Source of the DNA: an uncultured Microbacteriaceae bacterium
GTDB lineage: Bacteria; Actinomycetota; Actinomycetes; Actinomycetales; Microbacteriaceae
Length of the DNA stretch: 13,360 nucleotides
Reading direction: 5' to 3'
Assembly: GCA_903882245.1 (NCBI GenBank)
Contig: CAIRWJ010000017.1
Span: forward strand, 1 to 13,360
Shown here piece by piece: positions 6,300 through 13,360 of this stretch. A program made the translations under genes and the position numbers. Under the pieces are notes generated by a model that worked only from the letters and a program-made list of their open reading frames with translations, was not told where the DNA came from and made no database searches. Position 1 is the stretch's first letter, and each line of letters begins with the position of its first letter.

Positions 6300-8099
6300 T
6301 TACCCAGTGCAATACACAATTGAAATCTTCGAATGCTGAGGGGTCTCGCCCGTGATTGACTGGGAACCGATTGTCTGCCCACTGCACGAAGTATCGGGAA
6401 TCACGGTCACATCGAGCTGCAGTAACGATCCCTGAAGAATTCCCGTTGCTTGACCGACGCTCATCCCCACCACGTCGGGGATGTCGATTTTTCCGTTAGA
6501 GACGACGATGTCGATGACACTCCCAGCCGAAAGAGTGGTTCCAGCCTTGGGGTCACTGCCGATAACGGCACCCACTAAAGCTGTTGGCGAATAGCCCGGC
6601 GTCACCTTTCCAACGGTAAAGCCAGCTGCTTCGAGCGCTGCTGTCGCATTGGCCATTGTCATGAAATCGATGGACGGAACCGCCATGACTGGTTTTCCGG
6701 AGGACTCCACAACGGTCACAATCTCTCCTACAGCGAGACTGACGCCGGCCTCGGGCGATGTGGAAATCACGGTGCCTTCGGGGACAGTTTCGCTTACCTG
6801 AACACGTCGGACGACAGTGAGGCCCAGAGCTGTCAATTGAGATTCGGCCGTCTCGAACGATTCTGCAGTCACATCGGGCATCGCGACTGCCAGGGTCCCG
6901 ATGTTGCTACCTGAGTTCAAGGTGAGCACCCAGTACATCATTCCAACAACCACCGAGGCAATGACCAAAAGTCCGGCTGCACCGAGTAGCGCCAAACGGA
7001 CGACACTTCCCTTGGGGGGCGTGTCGCTGGTGAGAAGTGGGCGAAGGTCGTTGAGGTCCATGTCTGTTCCATTGGGGTTGGCGTTGTTGCTCAGCCCTGA
7101 TTCTACGGCGAATTGCGAATCCCCACGCAGCTCCGCCCGACCCGTTGCGATGTTCGAAACGGGAACCGGCGGAGTTTCGGGGGGTCTGGTTGCACGATCT
7201 GCACGGCCGCCCCCAACCAGATTCGTGATGGACCTCAATGCCGCGGCAAACTCGCCTGCGGTCCGAAATCGAGCATTGCGATCTTTCTCCAGCCCTTTGG
7301 CGATAACCATGTCCAGTTCCGGTGACAATTCAGGGCGACGACTACGTGCTCGGGGGGCGGTTTGGGTAACATGCTGGAACGCAATCGACACCGAGGTGTC
7401 TCCGGTGAACAGCGGAGTGCCGGTAACCATTTCAAAAAGCACGACGGCAGTTGAGTACAGGTCACTGCGACCGTCAATGATGTCACCTTTTGCCTGTTCA
7501 GGAGAGAAATATTGAGCGGTGCCGACAATCGCCGAGGGGTCATTTGTCGGATCCTCGATGGCTTGCGCGATGCCAAAGTCACACACCTTCACGAGCCCCG
7601 AATGGGTAATCATGACGTTTCCCGGCTTGATGTCCCGATGAATGATTCCCGATCGATGGGACTCATCGAGCGCATCGAGAATTCCTAGTGCGATATGAAT
7701 CGCAACCTTCGGCTCGAACGCACCTGCATCCATAAGCCGTCGAAGGATTTTGCCATCGATGTACTCCATAACGATGAACGGAATTGGAATTTCCGCTGAC
7801 ACATCAGGGATTGACTGTTCCCCAGCGTCATACACTCGAACGATGTTCGGATGTCCCATGGCACTCACCGAGTGTGCTTCACGCTGGAACCGTTTGCGAG
7901 AATCCGCATCCACCGCCACTTCGGGTCGCAACGTCTTTATCGCGACCCGTCGCCTCAATCGAGTGTCAGTGCCGACGTAAACGTTGGCCATTCCACCGCG
8001 CCCAATCAATGCCTCGGGACGATAGCGATTACCGAATAAGAATCCAGAATTCAGAATGGCGTCCAAACCGATTGCTCGGGGTTGTGAATTGTCACTCAA
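6300..8099 (-). CDS. pknB: Membrane Ser/Thr protein kinase with three PASTA domains (PknB)
   Basis: The 599-residue kinase has its catalytic domain at about 24-290: glycine-rich GRGGMA (33-38), Lys55, Glu74, HRDIKPGN (154-161, Asp156) and DFG (174-176). After a low-complexity linker and a helix at about 368-393 come three extracytoplasmic PASTA units (about 406-467, 472-536, 539-598). PASTA units bind muropeptide or lipid II, and the kinase phosphorylates wall and division proteins. The activation loop lacks the T-x-T of mycobacterial PknB: its positions read N186 and P188, leaving T185, S189 and T194. Cys572 and Cys597 are the only ectodomain cysteines. The start is TTG 8099, overlapping the pknA stop by 8 bp (TTGAGTGA). 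A start a few codons further in cannot be excluded; the kinase domain is unaffected. Confidence 0.94.
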   Translation of the reverse strand: MSDNSQPRAIGLDAILNSGFLFGNRYRPEALIGRGGMANVYVGTDTRLRRRVAIKTLRPEVAVDADSRKRFQREAHSVSAMGHPNIVRVYDAGEQSIPDVSAEIPIPFIVMEYIDGKILRRLMDAGAFEPKVAIHIALGILDALDESHRSGIIHRDIKPGNVMITHSGLVKVCDFGIAQAIEDPTNDPSAIVGTAQYFSPEQAKGDIIDGRSDLYSTAVVLFEMVTGTPLFTGDTSVSIAFQHVTQTAPRARSRRPELSPELDMVIAKGLEKDRNARFRTAGEFAAALRSITNLVGGGRADRATRPPETPPVPVSNIATGRAELRGDSQFAVESGLSNNANPNGTDMDLNDLRPLLTSDTPPKGSVVRLALLGAAGLLVIASVVVGMMYWVLTLNSGSNIGTLAVAMPDVTAESFETAESQLTALGLTVVRRVQVSETVPEGTVISTSPEAGVSLAVGEIVTVVESSGKPVMAVPSIDFMTMANATAALEAAGFTVGKVTPGYSPTALVGAVIGSDPKAGTTLSAGSVIDIVVSNGKIDIPDVVGMSVGQATGILQGSLLQLDVTVIPDTSCSGQTIGSQSITGETPQHSKISIVYCTG

Positions 8100-9711
8100 C
8101 CGGAATCACCAGATCCTCTGACGGATTTGAGGCGAGGTTTCCGCAACGGACGATATACGACACGCGAACTTCGGTTGTGTTGTCGTCAATGACGAGATCG
8201 GCCGCAGTCGTCCGCGGCCCGAAGGTGCTGACGTTAGAGAATGAACCACCGTTGACAGTAAATTCGTACGAATCGATGTCAAAATCGGCAGGGCATTCGC
8301 GATACGTTGGCCACGAGATGGTAATCGTTGATCCTGCGGTGTACGGACCGGCACTGACGGTTAGGACCCCCGGAGACGGAGGCGTGGGGATTGTGTCGAA
8401 GAAATAGACGGCAATGAGAGTATTCGGGGGGACGCTACCGTGAGGATTGACGCGGTAGGCCGTTCCGACCAGATCGAGAGAAGTTGCGATGTTCCCGGTC
8501 ACAGCGTCGAGTCGAAGACCCATGCTGTCGAGTTTCTCGCCCACTTGGTTGGTTGTCAGGCCGATGAATTCGGCCTCGTTGATCATCACATTTCCGGACA
8601 ATGGGTCGGTCGGGGTAGGAGTTGGGACCGAGGAGCCGGTTGCTGACGGAGTCGGACTCGGTCCAGTGTCCGTTGGTCGGAAAACAAGAGCAGCAACGAT
8701 TCCAATCAATAGGACCGACAGCCCAACGACGAGGCCGACGAGCGGCCACGTTCGGGGTAAGCGCGTGAATCGGCGTGGAGACACCGTATCGCTTGTCGAA
8801 ACAGACACGGGCAAGATGCGGGTTGAGGTGTCTTCATCCATGTCGTGAGGTTCATCGTCGACAGCGGGAACGAGCGCCAACGCCTCACCAACGCGACCGC
8901 GCGTAATCGCAATTGCGGCGCGCGCGAGTTGGCGGGCCGACGTCGGTCGGCGTTCCGGTTTTTTGGCGAGACACGCAAGAATGAGGTTTCGGACTGCTAG
9001 CGGGATGCTTTCGGGTAGCGGTGGTGGTGGGGTTTTGATGTGTGCCATCGCGATTGCCACCTGAGATTCACCAGTAAACGGGCGTTTTCCTGCGAGTGCT
9101 TCATACGCCACAATCCCAAGTGAATAGATGTCGGTGAGTGCGGTCGCCGATTTTCCAGAGGCTTGCTCCGGCGACAGATATTGAACCGTACCCATGACCT
9201 GTCCGGTCGCCGTCAAGGGAACCTGATCGACGGCCCTCGCGATTCCAAAATCGGTGATTTTGACACGTCCGTCTGGGGTGATTAAGAGATTTCCGGGTTT
9301 TACATCCCGGTGAACCAGTCCGGCCTGGTGCGCGGCGTGGAGAGCAGATGCTGTTTGGGCGACGATATCGAGAACTCGCTCGGCGGACAGAAACCGTTCC
9401 CGTTCAATGATTGTGGACAATGCCTCGCCTGGCACGAGTTCCATGACAAGGTACGCACTTCCCTCTTCTTCACCAAAATCGTAAACACTTGCGATTCCCT
9501 CGTGATTGACGAGCGCAGCATGTCGTGCTTCTGCCCGAAACCGCTCCCGGAACGCCTTGTCGCCCAAGTATTCTTCTTTGAGAATCTTGATCGCAACCTG
9601 ACGTTCAATAACCTTGTCGACTGCCTGCCAGACCTCACCCATTCCTCCGATGGCGAGGCGTGCCTTTAATTCGTATCGGCCACCGAAGACGTGTCCAACT
9701 TGAGGTCTCAT
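8092..9711 (-). CDS. pknA: Membrane Ser/Thr protein kinase (PknA-like) with extended ectodomain
   Basis: The product has 539 residues from ATG 9711; the longer frame upstream runs through pbpA and is not used. Kinase domain about 13-270: Lys42, Glu61, HRDVKPGN (134-141, Asp136), DFG (154-156), activation-loop T167-A-T169 and GTVQYLSPE. A helix at about 323-345 is followed by a Pro/Thr/Ser linker (350-370). Outside lie one PASTA-like unit (about 376-440) and a C-terminal beta-rich, fibronectin/Ig-like domain (about 447-539) with Cys473 and Cys523. M. tuberculosis PknA lacks PASTA units, so this ectodomain is notable. The start overlaps the pbpA stop (ATGA) and the end overlaps pknB. It is likely a partner of PknB in controlling growth and division. 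Confidence 0.92.
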   Translation of the reverse strand: MRPQVGHVFGGRYELKARLAIGGMGEVWQAVDKVIERQVAIKILKEEYLGDKAFRERFRAEARHAALVNHEGIASVYDFGEEEGSAYLVMELVPGEALSTIIERERFLSAERVLDIVAQTASALHAAHQAGLVHRDVKPGNLLITPDGRVKITDFGIARAVDQVPLTATGQVMGTVQYLSPEQASGKSATALTDIYSLGIVAYEALAGKRPFTGESQVAIAMAHIKTPPPPLPESIPLAVRNLILACLAKKPERRPTSARQLARAAIAITRGRVGEALALVPAVDDEPHDMDEDTSTRILPVSVSTSDTVSPRRFTRLPRTWPLVGLVVGLSVLLIGIVAALVFRPTDTGPSPTPSATGSSVPTPTPTDPLSGNVMINEAEFIGLTTNQVGEKLDSMGLRLDAVTGNIATSLDLVGTAYRVNPHGSVPPNTLIAVYFFDTIPTPPSPGVLTVSAGPYTAGSTITISWPTYRECPADFDIDSYEFTVNGGSFSNVSTFGPRTTAADLVIDDNTTEVRVSYIVRCGNLASNPSEDLVIPVE

Positions 9712-11162
9712 TGTGCCAACACCGCCTCCATGATTTTGCGTGCGATGGGAGCGACGAGCGAGTTTCCGCTGGCGGATTGACCGGCGCCTCCGCCATTTTC
9801 CACGACAACAACAACAGCCACGCGCGGGTTTTCCGCTGGCGCAAAGCCGGTAAACCACAGTGTGTACGGCTGACCCTCGCCGTTTTCGGCAGTACCCGTC
9901 TTTCCGGCGACCGACACACCGCGGATTCGTGCTCCGCTGGCAACCCCGTTGGAGACGCCGGCAACCATCATGTCACGAAGAACAATCGCGGTTTCGGGGC
10001 TAATCGGCGTCGAGTATTCGACGGGGGTGAATGGGGCGAGAGGAGAAAGATCGCGCGCAAGAACTGAGTCGACGATTGTAGGAGACATGAGCACACCACC
10101 GTTAGCAATCGCGGAACTGACCATCGCAATCTGTAGTGGTGTCACGCGGACATCGAACTGTCCGAACGCAGACAGCATTAGTTGTGCCTCGTCCATACCA
10201 GAGGGGAATGTTGATGGAGTGACGACCATCGGAATCTCGACCGTCGCACCGAATCCGAACGCTTCGGCGTAGTCGTGAATTCGGGATTCGCCGACGAGAG
10301 CACCTATTTCGGCAAACGGAATGTTGCACGACAAACGCAACGCCGTGGCGATTGTCACCGATTCCTCAGGGCCGCAGGAGTTCCCGCTCCAGTTGCGAAT
10401 CGAGGAGCCACTTAGGGGTAGTTTCAGCTTCGCTGGGTTAGGAACGGTTGACTGCTCCGACATGATGCCCGAGTCGAGAGCGGCGGCCGCCACTACTAGT
10501 TTGAAGACCGATCCGGGGTGGTACAGGTCACCAGTGATTGCTCTGTTAATCAAGGGTTGGGACCCCGAATTGACGAGGCTCGTGTATTTCGAAAGAACCA
10601 ACCCGTTGTCATGGGACGCCAGATCGTTCGGGTCAAATGAAGGCGTGCTGACGAGAGCGAGGATTCGCCCGGTCGACGGTTCAATGGCGATGGCGGCACC
10701 CGTCAATTCCCCCAGAGCGTCACGGGCGGCTTGTTGAACGGCCGCATTAACGGTGAGTTTGACCGAGGCACCTCGCGGATCGGTACCAGAAACGAGGGCC
10801 ATGACTTGATCAAAGAACTGTGAGTTTGACTGCCCACTGAGTTTGTCGTTCATCGCAAACTCGAGTCCACTGATTCCCTGGTTGATCGTGTAGTACCCCG
10901 TAATCGGGGCATACAGTCCCCCACCGTGATAGATGCGCTGGTACCGAAAGACGTCGTCGGCGGGAACTGACTCGGCGATAAGGGTAGAACCGACGAGAAT
11001 CGATCCGCGTTCGGTTGCATAAGAGTCGTATACGGTACGGACATTTCGGGGGTCTACCCGAAGGTTGTCGACCTGAAACACCTGGATGACGGTCGCGGAA
11101 ACGAAAAGAGCACCGAACAGCACGCCTATTCCCAGGCTTACGCGATTCAGCTCTTTAATCAC
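9708..11162 (-). CDS. pbpA: Class B penicillin-binding protein (PbpA, FtsI-like transpeptidase)
   Basis: The 484-residue DD-transpeptidase crosslinks peptidoglycan stem peptides on the outer membrane face. It has a short cytoplasmic start, an N-terminal anchor helix (about 8-30), an N-terminal non-catalytic region with an ERG motif (51-53), and a transpeptidase domain from about 155. Catalytic motifs are S218-V-F-K221, S278-C-N280 and K421-T-G-T424. The only cysteines are Cys263 and Cys279, the second inside the S-x-N motif, and may form a disulfide. GTG 11162 overlaps the rodA stop by 4 bp (GTGA), the usual pairing of a SEDS polymerase with its cognate class B PBP. Confidence 0.95.
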   Translation of the reverse strand: MIKELNRVSLGIGVLFGALFVSATVIQVFQVDNLRVDPRNVRTVYDSYATERGSILVGSTLIAESVPADDVFRYQRIYHGGGLYAPITGYYTINQGISGLEFAMNDKLSGQSNSQFFDQVMALVSGTDPRGASVKLTVNAAVQQAARDALGELTGAAIAIEPSTGRILALVSTPSFDPNDLASHDNGLVLSKYTSLVNSGSQPLINRAITGDLYHPGSVFKLVVAAAALDSGIMSEQSTVPNPAKLKLPLSGSSIRNWSGNSCGPEESVTIATALRLSCNIPFAEIGALVGESRIHDYAEAFGFGATVEIPMVVTPSTFPSGMDEAQLMLSAFGQFDVRVTPLQIAMVSSAIANGGVLMSPTIVDSVLARDLSPLAPFTPVEYSTPISPETAIVLRDMMVAGVSNGVASGARIRGVSVAGKTGTAENGEGQPYTLWFTGFAPAENPRVAVVVVVENGGGAGQSASGNSLVAPIARKIMEAVLAQ

Positions 11163-12553
11163 GTCCCCACCGCCTCTTCGCGTTGGTGACGAACCGTGTC
11201 ACTGAGACGCAAGAGCAGCGCGACAATTATCCAGTTCGCCACGAGCGACGACCCGCCAGCTGCGAGGAACGGTGTTGTGAGTCCCGTGACCGGGATTACG
11301 CGGGTGACCCCGCCGACCACGATAAAGACTTGGAGTGCGATGACGAAGGTGAGGCCAACCGCGAGGAGCCGACCGAAGTCATCAGCTCCATTGACTCCGA
11401 TTCGAATTCCTCGCGCGACGAAAAGCATGAATAACGTCAGAATCGCGAAGACGCCGATGAGACCGAGTTCTTCACCAAGGCTCGCCATGATGTAATCCGA
11501 TTCGGCGAGAGGAACGATCCCAGGGTGACCTCCGCCAAGACCTGTTCCCACGATTCCGCCAGACGCAAATCCGAACAGCCCTTGCACAAGCTGGTAAGAA
11601 CCACCGACAGCGTCGTAGTTTTCCTGGTTGAACGAATCGAGCCAGGCCGCGAAGCGACCCTGAACATAGGTGAGGAATTGGCTCGCGATAAGTGCACCCG
11701 TTCCGAATAGGCCCCCGCCAACCACAAACCAGATGGCACGACCCGTCGCGACATACATGAGAACGAGGAACAGACCGAAATACAACAGGGAGGTTCCGAG
11801 GTCGCGTTGGAAAATCAGCACGAGCATGGCAATTCCCCAGACAACAAAAATTGGGCCGAGGTCCTTAATTCGAGGCCAGGTCACGCCGAACATCCGTTTT
11901 CCGACGACCGACAGGGAGTCGCGCGCAGTCACGAGATAACCGGCAAAGAATAGCGCTAGTGCGATTTTGCCAATTTCGCCCGGCTGGAAAGTTACGAAAC
12001 CGAGGTTGACCCACAACCGAGCGCCGTTGATGGTCGTGCCAATGAAAGGGACGAGCGGGAGCATTAGAAGGCCGACGCCGACGAGCATCCACACATAGCG
12101 ATAGCGCTGCAGCACTCGGTGGTTGCGAACCACAACAATGACGATGATCGCCACGACAATGGCGATTGCGGTCCACACCATCTGCCGAGTTGCGTTGGCC
12201 TGCCACCCGGTGAGTCCAGCAGAAATGTCTAGTCGGTGGATCATCGCGATTCCGAGCCCATTGAGAAGCGTCACGATAGGCAAGATGAGCGGGTCGGCAT
12301 CGCGCGCGACAAATCGTTGTGCGATGTGCATGGCGAGCACAATTGCGCCCAGTCCCAGGGTCAACCCGATGATGGGCGTGTTGAGTTTACCTGTCGCACC
12401 GAGGTCCACGAGTGCGAGCGCAGCCGACGTCACAATCATCGCAAAGATGATGAGGGTCGCCTCGAGGTTGCGCAACTTGGTAGGCACCTTGAGCCGCAAC
12501 ATTAGCTGTTCGGTAATCGTCGAATACTCGGTGTTATTGGGACTGAGAGACAT
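11159..12553 (-). CDS. rodA: SEDS family peptidoglycan polymerase (RodA/FtsW)
   Basis: The 464-residue multi-helix membrane protein (about ten hydrophobic segments) polymerises lipid II into glycan strands with the class B PBP encoded just downstream. Family features are the FVTFQPGEIGK segment, QRDLGTS in the large-loop region, the GLGGG loop and the EELGLIG element before the last helices. The start is taken at ATG 12553 because GAAAGGA lies 6 nt before it; an in-frame ATG at 12574 would add seven residues but lacks that spacing. It overlaps the end of the phosphatase gene by 20 bp. RodA is preferred to FtsW because of its locus beside pbpA, pknA and pknB, as in mycobacteria; FtsW normally lies in the dcw cluster. 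Confidence 0.94.
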   Translation of the reverse strand: MSLSPNNTEYSTITEQLMLRLKVPTKLRNLEATLIIFAMIVTSAALALVDLGATGKLNTPIIGLTLGLGAIVLAMHIAQRFVARDADPLILPIVTLLNGLGIAMIHRLDISAGLTGWQANATRQMVWTAIAIVVAIIVIVVVRNHRVLQRYRYVWMLVGVGLLMLPLVPFIGTTINGARLWVNLGFVTFQPGEIGKIALALFFAGYLVTARDSLSVVGKRMFGVTWPRIKDLGPIFVVWGIAMLVLIFQRDLGTSLLYFGLFLVLMYVATGRAIWFVVGGGLFGTGALIASQFLTYVQGRFAAWLDSFNQENYDAVGGSYQLVQGLFGFASGGIVGTGLGGGHPGIVPLAESDYIMASLGEELGLIGVFAILTLFMLFVARGIRIGVNGADDFGRLLAVGLTFVIALQVFIVVGGVTRVIPVTGLTTPFLAAGGSSLVANWIIVALLLRLSDTVRHQREEAVGT

Positions 12554-13360
12554 ACTCAATCCTTTCGACGACAAGAAGAGCTTGTTTCAGGCTCAATACA
12601 GGGATGGTCAGTTCGACAGACGTTCGGACGAACTGAGACAGTGACGCCAAGGGAATGTTGGTGTCGCGCACGACCGTGTTCAGCGGGATTGACCCAAAGT
12701 CGGCGTTGACGCCTCGGTAGATCACAACACTGTCCTGGTCGGAGCCGACGAAAAATTGCGATTGCGTCCAGACGTAACCGTAGATGCCGAGGACCCCAAG
12801 CAGTGCGAGTGCGCTGGTGAGATAGAGGGTCCACCGCATTCGGCGTTTCGCCGCGCGTCGCTTGTCCTCGGCAATCAATGTGTCGAGATAGTCGGCCGTT
12901 TCGAAGTGTTCCTCTTCCTCCAAGACTGCCCCGGGAAAAAAGATTCGCGACGCAATTTTGGGAAGTCGCTGGGTGACGGCGTCAAAGATGAGGGGTTGTG
13001 ACGCTGCTCCGACGAGCATTGGTTTTGCGGCCGCACTCATGTTGGTCTCGTTGACCCCCGCGATCACCACCGTCACGTTGTCGGGTGCACCGCGTTCGAG
13101 AGCAAGGTTGATGAGTTTGCTGGCGGCTTTGGAAGCATCCGGTTCGGATTTGAGAACATTGGCGATGGCATTTTCGGTGACATAGCCGCACAAGCCGTCT
13201 GAGCACAACATCCATCGGTCACCCGGTTCGGTATCGAGGACTGCAGTGTCGACATCGACGCTCCCCGCAACATCCCCCAGCACCCGCATGAGAACATTGC
13301 GACGAGGATGCACGAGGGCTTCCTCTGGCGTAATGCGGCCTGTTTCGACGAGTTTTTGAA
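12534..13360 (-). CDS. pstP: PP2C-type Ser/Thr phosphatase, 5' end beyond window
   Basis: The frame is open to the right edge, so the N-terminal part of the phosphatase domain is missing; about 274 residues are seen. The edge segment reads LVETGRITPEEALVHPRRNVLMR, typical of PstP/Stp. Further on, LCSDGLCGYV carries a metal-binding Asp, and GAPDNVTVV carries another. A basic juxtamembrane stretch (KRRAAKRR), one membrane helix (start near nt 12840, end near 12770) and an extracytoplasmic tail of about 70 residues follow. PstP reverses phosphorylation by PknA and PknB and is normally the head of this operon or follows FHA genes. The visible frame has an internal GTG at 13313, but homology continues upstream of it. 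Confidence 0.93.
   Translation of the reverse strand, partial: QKLVETGRITPEEALVHPRRNVLMRVLGDVAGSVDVDTAVLDTEPGDRWMLCSDGLCGYVTENAIANVLKSEPDASKAASKLINLALERGAPDNVTVVIAGVNETNMSAAAKPMLVGAASQPLIFDAVTQRLPKIASRIFFPGAVLEEEEHFETADYLDTLIAEDKRRAAKRRMRWTLYLTSALALLGVLGIYGYVWTQSQFFVGSDQDSVVIYRGVNADFGSIPLNTVVRDTNIPLASLSQFVRTSVELTIPVLSLKQALLVVERIEYVSQSQ
12560..12566 (-). promoter_or_regulatory. Shine-Dalgarno site of rodA
   Basis: Read on the - strand this is GAAAGGA, 6 nt before ATG 12553. It lies inside the end of the phosphatase gene and argues for the shorter of two in-frame rodA starts. Confidence 0.6.

Noticed and set aside
6901..7515. 204-codon open frame on the + strand inside pknB
   Set aside because: Antisense to the kinase and linker of PknB, low-complexity Ser/Arg/Thr composition, no ribosome binding site or domain; a shadow frame.
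7784..8407. 207-codon + strand frame across the pknA/pknB junction
   Set aside because: It is antisense to two well-supported kinase genes and has no domain signal.
8600..8660. Possible repeat tract in the pknA linker
   Set aside because: The short Pro-Thr-Ser codon repetition only encodes the extracytoplasmic linker; it is too short and irregular to be a genuine DNA repeat feature.
9712..9858. Extended N-terminus of pknA rich in Cys and Arg
   Set aside because: This stretch is antiframe to the conserved C-terminus of PbpA. The ATG at 9711, overlapping the pbpA stop as ATGA, gives the normal kinase start.

Overview
This is a chromosomal segment from an actinobacterium. Gene content and order match the conserved envelope and division cluster near the replication origin of Actinobacteria: ppiA, crgA, sortases, trpG/pabA, pknB, pknA, pbpA, rodA, pstP. 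Base composition, judged by eye, is only moderately GC-rich. That, the tandem class E sortases and the rhomboid gene next to ppiA point to a lower-GC member of the Micrococcales, perhaps Microbacteriaceae. That placement is inference. I see no mobile element, phage, CRISPR, tRNA or rRNA gene, and coding density is very high.

Left part (1-1906, + strand): the C-terminal end of an ApbE-like FAD:protein FMN transferase overlaps by 4 bp a 524-residue membrane oxidoreductase. The latter has a ferric-reductase-like haem domain, a flavin/NAD reductase domain and a plant-type 2Fe-2S ferredoxin domain. Together they look like an electron-transfer module that flavinylates and reduces something outside the membrane.

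Middle part (1903-5437): a small membrane protein of unknown function (- strand) is divergent from cytoplasmic cyclophilin ppiA, which is coupled to a rhomboid protease gene (+). A 59-bp gap follows, carrying a tight cluster of DnaA-box-like sequences and two small hairpins. Then comes crgA (-), divergent from two tandem class E sortase genes (+). Both genes flanking the crgA/sortase gap look leaderless.

Right part: after the sortases come a possible 22-codon ORF, a 52-residue membrane microprotein and a trpG/pabA amidotransferase (+ strand to 6295). Facing them is the - strand operon pstP-rodA-pbpA-pknA-pknB, transcribed from beyond the right edge down to 6300, with every junction overlapping. 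It encodes the Ser/Thr phosphatase, a SEDS polymerase with its class B PBP, and two membrane Ser/Thr kinases. These are the parts of a phosphorylation circuit that senses the wall and controls elongation and division.

The points most worth a second look are the DnaA-box cluster between the rhomboid gene and crgA, an unusual PknA ectodomain (one PASTA-like unit plus an extra beta-rich domain), a PknB activation loop without the usual TxT, two-cysteine ectodomains in three envelope proteins, and the small ORFs before trpG. I found no convincing wholly new system; most of the window is a recognisable conserved locus.
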